Source: an uncultured Burkholderiales Genera incertae sedis bacterium (GTDB taxonomy: Bacteria; Pseudomonadota; Gammaproteobacteria; Burkholderiales; Eutrophovitaceae). From it: DNA of 9,565 nt. The DNA is taken from the NCBI GenBank assembly GCA_905479505.1, contig CAJQMS010000038.1, positions 1 through 9,565 of the forward strand, written 5' to 3'. Numbering within the stretch: position 1 is the stretch's first letter; each line of letters starts with the position of its first letter. Positions 1-6,228 of the stretch are shown here, piece by piece. Below the pieces are notes generated by a model. It worked only from the letters and a program-made list of their open reading frames with translations. It did no database searches and had not been told where the DNA came from. The position numbers were made by a program, and so were the translations under genes.

Positions 1-1266
1 AATCCGACTAATATCCCCAGCTCCAAAAGCCTGTTCTTTGTCAAGAAAACTCCTCTTAGCTCGATTTAAGTTTGAGCGAGTCTCATTAAGAATTTTCTGA
101 GTCGAGATAGCGATCGAATGAAATCTATCGACGTCAGACCGGATACTGAGCTGCTGTTCTTTGACCTGTAAGTGCCTCAAAGACCTAAGAGCCTCTGCTT
201 TAGATACAAAGGTATCAGCATGATTTGGTAAAACCAAACCTAAAGCAAAATTCCATATCTTATCTCCTTGGTCCCAAAAATAACCAGGCGATATTGACAA
301 CTCTGGATACCGGCTTATCAATGCAATTTTTAATTCACTGTCTGATATACCAAAATTAACTAAAGATTTCTGTAAATCAATACGGTTCAATAAAGCATTT
401 TTTTGATAGAAACCGGCATCTTCAACCACGAAATATTGATCAAAACTAAAAGTTTGGAGCTCGATTTTTTCGAGTTCTATGAGAGGCTTACCAATTAATT
501 TTGCTATTGAGGAGATGATTTCTAGCCTCTTCACCTCTAGATTAATCTCAACTTGACGGAGTCTCCCTAATTCTAAATACCTGTTGCTCAACTCTTCTCG
601 ATCTGAAAAGCCATACGCAACCCTTTTCTCTAGCAAATCAACTAGCTCTCGTCCCAGAGCAATTTGCTGGCGAAGGAGGCCTCTGCGAGCTTTATTTGAT
701 GACCACTCAAACAGATTATTTCTCAAAGACGCATGAAGCAACCAGACCTGTTGCGATAAATCTAAAGAAGCGTCATCTACATAAAATAAAGACTTTTGGA
801 CTAACGCGGCTTGCTTCTGTTTGGAAAAAAAAGGCAAGCCAACTGTAAATCCCAGACCCCAAGGCTCCTCCCCATCAATCTCCCGACCGTGATATTCAGT
901 CGCAACCTGCACCGTTCTCTTTGATCCCAAAGCTGCTAATTGAGCCGAAATTCCAAACAAATCTCTGCTTTGCCTCGCGACCTCTAGTCTTGGACTAAAA
1001 TACAGGCCCGCATACATCAGCTCCTCTAACCCCCACTTCTCAGGAGGCCAAGACCCAGCGTAATCTGTATCCGCTACAAACGCGGCGAAACTATTAAGTG
1101 CGCTCCGACTTCCGCTCGACTCATAGTCTAGCGCGATTTGATTTAAGTCAGGCTGATCAACAACGTATCCCTTCAGTTGCTCGCACCCGGCTAGAGATAA
1201 AGCAAAAACGCAGAGGGATAATGATCGAATAAACCTTGTGTATATGCTTATCGGAAGTAGGAGCAT
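1..1266 (-). CDS. TolC-family outer-membrane efflux lipoprotein (partial, 3' end missing)
   Basis: The frame is open from ATG at 1266 to the left edge: 422 codons without a stop. Residues about 12-28 look like a lipoprotein signal peptide: basic TRFIR, a hydrophobic stretch, then the lipobox LAGC with Cys28 as the lipidation site. Glu follows the Cys rather than Asp, which fits outer-membrane sorting. The remainder has the doubled TolC layout. The first half has LMYAGLYFSPRLEVAR (about 83-98) and GLPFF (143-147). The second half has a YPELSISPGYFWDQGD segment (about 320-335), like the WDxGD region of CzcC-type outer-membrane factors, followed by long amphipathic helices. The family works as a trimeric tunnel joined to an RND or ABC pump through a periplasmic adaptor. 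A few tens of residues are probably missing. The adaptor and pump may lie beyond the left edge. The substrate cannot be told. The ribosome site is weak: an AGAGGG lies 12 nt before the ATG, and no in-frame upstream start precedes the TAA stop. Confidence 0.82.
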   Translation of the reverse strand, partial: MLLLPISIYTRFIRSLSLCVFALSLAGCEQLKGYVVDQPDLNQIALDYESSGSRSALNSFAAFVADTDYAGSWPPEKWGLEELMYAGLYFSPRLEVARQSRDLFGISAQLAALGSKRTVQVATEYHGREIDGEEPWGLGFTVGLPFFSKQKQAALVQKSLFYVDDASLDLSQQVWLLHASLRNNLFEWSSNKARRGLLRQQIALGRELVDLLEKRVAYGFSDREELSNRYLELGRLRQVEINLEVKRLEIISSIAKLIGKPLIELEKIELQTFSFDQYFVVEDAGFYQKNALLNRIDLQKSLVNFGISDSELKIALISRYPELSISPGYFWDQGDKIWNFALGLVLPNHADTFVSKAEALRSLRHLQVKEQQLSIRSDVDRFHSIAISTQKILNETRSNLNRAKRSFLDKEQAFGAGDISRI

Positions 1267-1269
1267 GAC

Positions 1270-1287
1270 AAAAGAAAGCCCTCTTTC
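1270..1287 (-). terminator. Weak terminator-like hairpin after leuA
   Basis: Read on the minus strand, GAAAG pairs with CTTTC across the loop AGGG, and TTTT follows. It lies between the leuA stop and the start of the outer-membrane channel gene, only 3 nt before that ATG. The stem has just 5 bp, so termination is doubtful. The only Shine-Dalgarno-like bases of the downstream gene (AGAGGG) overlap the stem and loop, so the hairpin could instead affect its translation. Confidence 0.22.
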
Positions 1288-1348
1288 AGCATTTACGCGA
1301 AAAGGTTATAACTTACCGGCCCAAACTTAACATCAAGGTTCATAGCCA

Positions 1349-2887
1349 TCAAAGCTGGGGGTTAACTTTCTCTGAACCGGACTGAATTTTGTTCACTGCA
1401 TTCAGGTAAGCTTTGGCTGACGCCACAACAATATCTGTGTCGGCGCCATGCCCATTAACAATTTTACCGTCTCTGGCGAGCCTTACACTGACCTCACCCT
1501 GTGAATCTGTTCCGCTGGTAACTGCGTTAACAGAATACAATTGAAGGTCTGCGCCGCTCGAAACGATTGACTCAATAGCCTTAAAGGTTGCGTCGACTTG
1601 GCCGCTGCCTGACGCTTCAGCACGTTTTTCTTCTATCCCCTCTGACAAGAAGACCGTCGCCTTTGGTAACTCTCCCGTCTCGAAACTCGCCTTTAACGAT
1701 AACAGTTTAAATCGTTCGTCATCCTGACTGATTGCTTCATCCGAGGAAATTAACATGATCAAGTCTTCATCAAAGATTTCGTGTTTTTTATCCGCAAGCT
1801 CCTTAAAACGAGCAAATGCAGTATTCATCACCTCTTCGCCACTCACCTCGATCCCAAGGTCAATTAACCTTTGTTTAAAAGCATTCCTTCCAGAATGCTT
1901 ACCAAGTACAAGTTTATTTTTTGACCAACCAACGTCTTCAGCCTTCATTATTTCGTAAGTCTCGCGGTGCTTAAGAACACCGTCTTGATGAATTCCGGCC
2001 TCATGCGCAAATGCGTTAGCACCCACAATGGCTTTATTCGGTTGGACAGGAAAACCCGTAATAGCCGAAACTAATTTTGATGCAGGGACGATTTGAGTTG
2101 CGTCAATTTGCGTGTCGCACTTGAAAAAGTCTTGTCGTGTCCTTACCGCCATGACTATTTCTTCCAAGGAGGCGTTACCTGCTCGTTCACCCAGACCGTT
2201 CAAAGTGCATTCAATTTGACGCACACCAGTGCTAATTGCAGCCAAAGAGTTCGCTACAGCAACACCTAAATCATTATGACAATGGACAGACCAAACGGCT
2301 TTATCCGAATTTGGGATTCGAGTCATAAGATCACTCATCAATCCCGCAAACTGTTCCGGCATCGTATAACCTACAGTATCGGGAATATTTATTGTACGCG
2401 CACCCGCCTTGATGACAGCTTCAAGAATCCTACAGAGATAATCAGGTTCTGAGCGACCGGCATCTTCCGGAGAGAACTCGACATCTTCGCATAATGACCG
2501 AGCCAAACTCACCGACTTAACAGCTTGTTCCAAGACTTGGTCACCAGTCATTCGCAACTTTCTCTCCATATGAATAGGCGAAGTCGCTATGAACGTGTGA
2601 ATACGAGCGCTATTGGCGGGTTTAACAGCATCTGCTGCACGACGTATATCATTTTCAGATGCTCTAGCCAGACAGCAAACTGTACTTTCTTTTATCGCTT
2701 CAGCAACAGCCCGAACGGACTCAAAATCCCCATTACTCGCCGCAGGAAAACCAGCCTCAATCACATCAACTCGCATTCTCTCTAGCTGTTTGCCAATCCG
2801 CAATTTTTCCTCTCGAGTCATCGAAGCGCCGGGGCTTTGTTCGCCGTCCCTCATGGTTGTGTCAAAAATAATTAAATTGTCAGTCAT
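1349..2887 (-). CDS. leuA: 2-isopropylmalate synthase (LeuA)
   Basis: This enzyme catalyses the first committed step of leucine synthesis: acetyl-CoA plus 2-oxoisovalerate gives 2-isopropylmalate, in the cytoplasm. The 512-residue protein has the HMGL-like TIM-barrel signature DTTMRDGEQSPG (9-20) with metal ligand Asp14. It also has the metal-binding HCHND motif (His202, His204), NGLGERAGN (230-238) with Asn238, and HEAGIHQDG (295-303). A LeuA dimer or regulatory domain fills roughly 385-505, including GSGQVDATFKAI, so feedback inhibition by leucine is expected. The length matches the usual bacterial form of a little over 500 residues. I chose ATG at 2887, which gives the family-typical start MTDNLIIFDTT. 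An in-frame TTG four codons earlier (2899) is possible. Neither has a clear ribosome binding site. The gene is last in the block and lies about 220 bp beyond pssA. It ends with TGA. Confidence 0.97.
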   Translation of the reverse strand: MTDNLIIFDTTMRDGEQSPGASMTREEKLRIGKQLERMRVDVIEAGFPAASNGDFESVRAVAEAIKESTVCCLARASENDIRRAADAVKPANSARIHTFIATSPIHMERKLRMTGDQVLEQAVKSVSLARSLCEDVEFSPEDAGRSEPDYLCRILEAVIKAGARTINIPDTVGYTMPEQFAGLMSDLMTRIPNSDKAVWSVHCHNDLGVAVANSLAAISTGVRQIECTLNGLGERAGNASLEEIVMAVRTRQDFFKCDTQIDATQIVPASKLVSAITGFPVQPNKAIVGANAFAHEAGIHQDGVLKHRETYEIMKAEDVGWSKNKLVLGKHSGRNAFKQRLIDLGIEVSGEEVMNTAFARFKELADKKHEIFDEDLIMLISSDEAISQDDERFKLLSLKASFETGELPKATVFLSEGIEEKRAEASGSGQVDATFKAIESIVSSGADLQLYSVNAVTSGTDSQGEVSVRLARDGKIVNGHGADTDIVVASAKAYLNAVNKIQSGSEKVNPQL

Positions 2888-3107
2888 ATGGATACCCAAA
2901 TTAGCGAGTTAAGTTAACTAGGTCTTTTCAAATGATTAAGCTTCGGGAGCAAAACATCTTCATTAGAAAATTAAAATGAAATTACATCTACTCAAGATTA
3001 CAAGTAGGCAAAAGCGACATTTCTTTCAGAGACTACATGTCAATGTCAATTATTACATAGACAGGTCAAGCGGTTTCTTAAACAAGATGAATTATCAGTA
3101 TTTACCG
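2888..3107 (-). promoter_or_regulatory. Possible separate leuA promoter or leader region
   Basis: This AT-rich gap of about 220 bp is much longer than the other gaps in the block. On the minus strand it holds two adjacent copies of the -35 consensus, TTGACATTGACA (3038-3049). Neither has a good -10 box at 16-18 nt, so no promoter can be fixed. The only short ORF near leuA is 11 codons long with one Leu codon, and I saw no strong hairpin plus T-run. A classical leucine attenuator is therefore not supported. What the sequence shows is a gap with room for regulation, not a defined element. Confidence 0.3.
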
Positions 3108-3884
3108 CTAATTATTTTTTTTTGGATTACGATTTTTGACGTAATTTACAATCCAAACTACAAACCCCGACAAGAAATAAGACAGAAATGTTAAGAACAA
3201 CAGCTCCGGTAAATTGTCCGCCAGGTTTATCACAAGAATGACGAAAAAAGAGATAAGCACCACAACCGAAAACGGCACAGCCTTACGAATATTGATTTCT
3301 TTCCCACTGTAATACTTTATATTGCTAACCATAGTAAAACCTAGCGAGACTGCTAACGCCCACGCCACCCATGGTAGCCCTTGAAAATCGTTCGCGGTTG
3401 TTGCCCATATAAAACCAGCAATCACGCCCGCTGCAGCTGGACTAGGTAAACCTTGGAAATATGACTTATCCATAGTTTCTGAATTCGTATTGAATCGAGC
3501 TAAACGAAGTGCCGCACATCCAACGTAAATAAAAGCTGCGACCCATGCTAACTTGCCACCAATTGAGCGAAGCTCAGCCTCATAAAGAACAAGCGCTGGC
3601 GCCGCACCAAATGCGACCATGTCTGCCAATGAATCAAATTGGGCCCCAAAAGCAGATTGCGTTTGCGTTAGACGGGCAACTCGCCCATCTAGGCCATCAA
3701 AGATCATTGCCGCGAAAATACCGATCGCGGCCAAACCAAATTCGTGATTCATTCCTTGAACAATGGCATAAAAGCCAGAAAACAACCCGCAGATTGTTAT
3801 AGCGTTAGGAAGCCAAAAAAATCTTTGTCGTCGGCTGTGAGATTTCTCATCCACGTTCACCACCGTTTTATCTTCAGCATCCAA
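3108..3884 (-). CDS. pssA: CDP-diacylglycerol-serine O-phosphatidyltransferase (phosphatidylserine synthase)
   Basis: PssA transfers phosphatidyl from CDP-diacylglycerol to L-serine, giving phosphatidylserine and CMP at the inner membrane. The full CDP-alcohol phosphatidyltransferase signature is present: Asp63, Asp66-Gly67, Ala70-Arg71, Gly80, Asp84 and Asp88, in the exact D-x2-DG-x2-AR-x8-G-x3-D-x3-D spacing. Several hydrophobic segments look like membrane helices, roughly 27-43, 50-62, 90-101, 111-124, 150-163, 171-186, 203-221 and 227-247. The N-terminus is charged and the C-terminus basic, as in the integral-membrane class of bacterial PssA. The start is TTG at 3884, supported by AGGAG 9 nt upstream. 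That AGGAG lies in the last codons and stop of psd. The nearby ATG at 3880 is out of frame. The gap to psd is 6 nt, so the two are co-transcribed and probably translationally coupled. Their enzymes act one after the other. Confidence 0.95.
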   Translation of the reverse strand: MDAEDKTVVNVDEKSHSRRQRFFWLPNAITICGLFSGFYAIVQGMNHEFGLAAIGIFAAMIFDGLDGRVARLTQTQSAFGAQFDSLADMVAFGAAPALVLYEAELRSIGGKLAWVAAFIYVGCAALRLARFNTNSETMDKSYFQGLPSPAAAGVIAGFIWATTANDFQGLPWVAWALAVSLGFTMVSNIKYYSGKEINIRKAVPFSVVVLISFFVILVINLADNLPELLFLTFLSYFLSGFVVWIVNYVKNRNPKKNN

Positions 3885-3898
3885 CTGAAATTACTCCT
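3885..3898 (-). promoter_or_regulatory. Ribosome binding site of pssA inside the end of psd
   Basis: Minus-strand AGGAG, made from the last Gln and Glu codons of psd, is followed by 9 nt and then TTG. It decides the non-ATG start of pssA and makes translation of the two genes closely linked. Confidence 0.7.
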
Positions 3899-4550
3899 GA
3901 GATGGTAACTCCGCCAAAATGGTCTCTCCGCCAACAACTTTATCACCCAAGCTCGACATCACCTTGCTAGTTTTAGGCAGGTATAAGTCCACGCGTGAAC
4001 CAAATCGAATGAACCCGTATCGTTCACCTCTAACTACTTCGGCTCCTTCATCCACGTAACATAAAATTCTTCGTGCGACCAAGCCTGCAATCTGAACACA
4101 TGTTAATTGATGGCCGTTTTTTGATTTTAAGAATAAAGCATTTCTCTCATTTCTCTCCGAGGCTTTATCTAGAGCGGCATTAAAAAATTGACCTGGATAA
4201 TATTGCTTTTTCTCAACAATTCCTGCGACCGGTATTCGATTTGAATGTACGTTAAATACATTCATGAAAACGCTGATTTTTAGACGCTCTTCATTCGCAT
4301 ACGGGTCAGTGGTTTCTCCGATGTAGATCACTCTTCCGTCTGCTGGAGCAATGACCATCGCATCTCCATCAGGGGTAACTCGAGATGGATCGCGGAAAAA
4401 CTGGAGAACAAAAATAAAGATGATCCATAACGGCAAGCTGAAATAACCAACGTATATGGTACTCAGACTCGCCAGTATTCCAACACCAGCCAAGAAAGGC
4501 CACCCCTCCCTGGCAATTAACGGATGATCGTAGCTACGGCTCACTTTCAC
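3891..4550 (-). CDS. psd: Phosphatidylserine decarboxylase proenzyme, short type
   Basis: Psd decarboxylates phosphatidylserine to phosphatidylethanolamine at the inner membrane. It is made as a proenzyme that cuts itself to create a pyruvoyl group. The likely cleavage site is Gly184-Ser185 in RFGSRVDLYLP, so Ser185 becomes the pyruvoyl at the start of a small alpha chain of 35 residues. Asp71 in APADG and His102 in NVHSNRIP match the family's self-processing residues. A hydrophobic segment (about 17-52) should anchor the beta chain, followed by FFRDPSR. At 219 residues this is the compact Psd form, shorter than the E. coli enzyme. I chose GTG at 4550 because GAAGG lies 9 nt upstream. An in-frame TTG at 4559 would add three residues but abuts that GAAGG. 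The GTG overlaps the stop of a 24-codon ORF upstream. The protein ends with TAA 6 nt before pssA. Confidence 0.93.
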   Translation of the reverse strand: MKVSRSYDHPLIAREGWPFLAGVGILASLSTIYVGYFSLPLWIIFIFVLQFFRDPSRVTPDGDAMVIAPADGRVIYIGETTDPYANEERLKISVFMNVFNVHSNRIPVAGIVEKKQYYPGQFFNAALDKASERNERNALFLKSKNGHQLTCVQIAGLVARRILCYVDEGAEVVRGERYGFIRFGSRVDLYLPKTSKVMSSLGDKVVGGETILAELPSQE

Positions 4551-4621
4551 GTTGAACAACCTTCAGTGGAGCGATTTTTTAGAGCACACCCATCACAAAA
4601 CAATAACGCTTCATTTGCCAT
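4547..4621 (-). CDS. Possible 24-residue Cys-containing peptide ORF
   Basis: In the gap between ilvC and psd a minus-strand ORF runs from ATG at 4621 to TGA at 4547-4549. It encodes 24 residues with Cys9-Asp-Gly-Cys12 and a third Cys at 22. Its stop shares four bases (GTGA) with the likely GTG start of psd, an arrangement usual for translational coupling. Against it, there is no clear Shine-Dalgarno sequence before the ATG, and an ORF this short can arise by chance. I recognise no family. It may be a leader peptide that carries ribosomes to psd, a small metal-binding peptide, or nothing. Confidence 0.25.
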   Translation of the reverse strand: MANEALLFCDGCALKNRSTEGCST

Positions 4622-4627
4622 CGGATA

Positions 4628-5644
4628 CTAATTTTTAGACTTATCAACCAATCTATTTGCCTTGATCCAGGGCATCATCGCACGGAGTTTGTTACCGACC
4701 TCCTCGATTTGGTGCTCCCCGGAGATCCGTCTAGTCGAAGTTAACTTAGTATTTCTCGTCTGGTTCTCTAGTAAGAACTCCTGAGCATAAACACCAGTTT
4801 GAATCTCCTTCAAGATTCTTCTCATCTCATTCTTACTGTCCTCGTTAATAATACGAGGTCCACGAGTAATATCTCCATATTCAGCGTTATTTGAAATAGA
4901 GTATCGCATGTTAGCAATCCCGCCCTCGTAGATTAAATCGACGATTAGCTTTAATTCATGCAAACACTCAAAATACGCCATCTCCGGTGCGTAACCTGCC
5001 TCCACTAACACCTCAAAACCAGCCTGAATCAGTGCCGAGGTTCCACCGCAAAGGACTACTTGCTCACCAAAAAGATCCGTCTCCGTTTCTTCCCTAAAGT
5101 TGGTTTCAATGATTCCGGCCTTACCCCCCCCTATAGCGGCAGCGTAGGACATCGAAATATCCTTAGCTTTTCCAGAAGCATCTTGATGGATAGCAATCAA
5201 ACAAGGAACACCTCCACCTTGGTCATATGTAGATCGAACCGTATGGCCAGGCGCTTTGGGCGCGACCATGATCACATCAATATTTTTATCCGGGTTTACC
5301 TGGCCGTAATGAACATTAAATCCATGCGCAAAACCCACAGCAGCGCCCTTTTTGATGTTTGGCATCACGTCATTTTCATAAACGTCGGCAATATTCTCAT
5401 CCGGCAAAAGTAACATCACAACATCCGCCCCCTTGACCGCAGCTCCCATCTCTTTTACTGGGAACCCCGCTTTTTTCGCCTTCGTCCAAGATGCACCACC
5501 TTTGCGCACGCCAACAGTGACTGTTACTCCAGAGTCTTTTAAGTTCAGCGCATGCGCATGCCCCTGGGAACCGTATCCGAGGATCGTTACTTTCTTACCT
5601 TTGATCAGTCGTAAATTTGCATCTTTATCGTAAAAAACCTTCAT
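4628..5644 (-). CDS. ilvC: Ketol-acid reductoisomerase (NADP+)
   Basis: IlvC isomerises and reduces 2-acetolactate or 2-aceto-2-hydroxybutyrate to the dihydroxy acids on the valine and isoleucine routes. It uses NADPH and Mg2+ in the cytoplasm. The 338-residue length is that of the short class I enzyme. The Rossmann motif GYGSQGHAHALNL (23-35) is followed by VGVRKGGASW, whose Arg47 and Ser52 are of the kind that binds the NADPH 2'-phosphate. FAHGFN holds His108. The knotted C-terminal domain has the metal-binding acids Asp190 and Glu194 in DLFGEQ, and Glu226 and Glu230 in ECLHELKLIVD. The ATG at 5644 has GAGG 5 nt upstream (GAGGTAACCATG). It lies 55 nt after ilvN and about 77 nt before psd, inside the same transcription unit. 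Confidence 0.98.
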   Translation of the reverse strand: MKVFYDKDANLRLIKGKKVTILGYGSQGHAHALNLKDSGVTVTVGVRKGGASWTKAKKAGFPVKEMGAAVKGADVVMLLLPDENIADVYENDVMPNIKKGAAVGFAHGFNVHYGQVNPDKNIDVIMVAPKAPGHTVRSTYDQGGGVPCLIAIHQDASGKAKDISMSYAAAIGGGKAGIIETNFREETETDLFGEQVVLCGGTSALIQAGFEVLVEAGYAPEMAYFECLHELKLIVDLIYEGGIANMRYSISNNAEYGDITRGPRIINEDSKNEMRRILKEIQTGVYAQEFLLENQTRNTKLTSTRRISGEHQIEEVGNKLRAMMPWIKANRLVDKSKN

Positions 5645-5699
5645 GGTTACCTCGCAGCAAGTGTTTTAAATTATGTTTATGTTGAAAGATGGACTAAGT

Positions 5700-6191
5700 T
5701 CAAACTTTTAAGATCCGCTCTCCGCGCCCTATTCCTGATGCTCCGGTCCTGACAGTTTCAAGGATCGCATCTTGATCCAATGACTCAAAAAAGGCATCTA
5801 ACTTCGCCCCAGTTCCAGTCAATTCAATCGTGTACGTTTTATCCGTCACATCTAGTATTCGTCCTCTAAATATGTCAGCAATACGCTTCATTTCCTCACG
5901 ATCTTTGGCTATCGCTCGTACTTTGACAAGCATTAACTCGCGTTCAATATGGCTACCATCCGTGAGATCAATGACTCTAACCACATCCACCAACTTATTT
6001 AACTGTTTTGTGATCTGTTCCAGCACTTCATCTGAACCTGTTGTAACAACCGTCATTCGTGATAATGACGAATCCTCGGTTGGGGCTACCGTCAAAGATT
6101 CGATGTTATATCCACGCGCCGAGAAGAGTCCAGAGACGCGCGACAAGGCACCAGATTCATTCTCCAATAACAACGAAAGAATATGTCTCAT
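5700..6191 (-). CDS. ilvN: Acetolactate synthase, small regulatory subunit
   Basis: This is the regulatory subunit of acetohydroxyacid synthase (also called IlvH). It raises the activity of the large subunit and carries valine feedback inhibition. The 163-residue length equals that of E. coli IlvH. An N-terminal ACT domain (about 2-75) begins RHILSLLLENESGALSRVSG. It keeps Asn11, Gly14 and Asn29, the positions linked to valine binding and sensitivity in IlvH. This predicts a valine-sensitive enzyme, though no assay is implied. The C-terminal domain (about 85-160) includes ELMLVKVRA and ends GIGRGERILKV. The ATG at 6191 has only a modest TAGG 9 nt upstream. It lies 37 nt after ilvB and 55 nt before ilvC, so it belongs to the same operon as its catalytic partner. 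Confidence 0.97.
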   Translation of the reverse strand: MRHILSLLLENESGALSRVSGLFSARGYNIESLTVAPTEDSSLSRMTVVTTGSDEVLEQITKQLNKLVDVVRVIDLTDGSHIERELMLVKVRAIAKDREEMKRIADIFRGRILDVTDKTYTIELTGTGAKLDAFFESLDQDAILETVRTGASGIGRGERILKV

Positions 6192-6228
6192 AGATTTGAC
6201 CTAATTAGTACGTAGAAAATTAGCGATT

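Noticed and set aside
1..1266. Left region as non-coding or a pseudogene
   Set aside because: Codon-by-codon reading of the minus strand gave 422 open codons with a lipoprotein signal and TolC layout; it only lacks its end because of the window edge.
2525..2912. Plus-strand ORFs opposite leuA
   Set aside because: They lie inside the coding region of a well-recognised gene and resemble no protein; they are shadows.
2928..2963. Short ORF before leuA as a leucine attenuator peptide
   Set aside because: It has 11 codons, only one Leu and two Ile, no run of Leu codons, and no clear terminator hairpin after it.
2976..3194. Plus-strand 72-codon ORF across the leuA-pssA gap
   Set aside because: It starts in an AT-rich gap and runs into the 3' end of pssA on the opposite strand, with no ribosome site and low-complexity sequence.
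5060..5413. Plus-strand 117-codon ORF opposite ilvC
   Set aside because: It is antisense to a highly conserved enzyme and shows no domain or signal; long antisense frames are common opposite such genes.
5830..6204. Plus-strand 124-codon ORF opposite ilvN
   Set aside because: It is antisense to an intact gene with full family motifs; it has no recognisable feature of its own.
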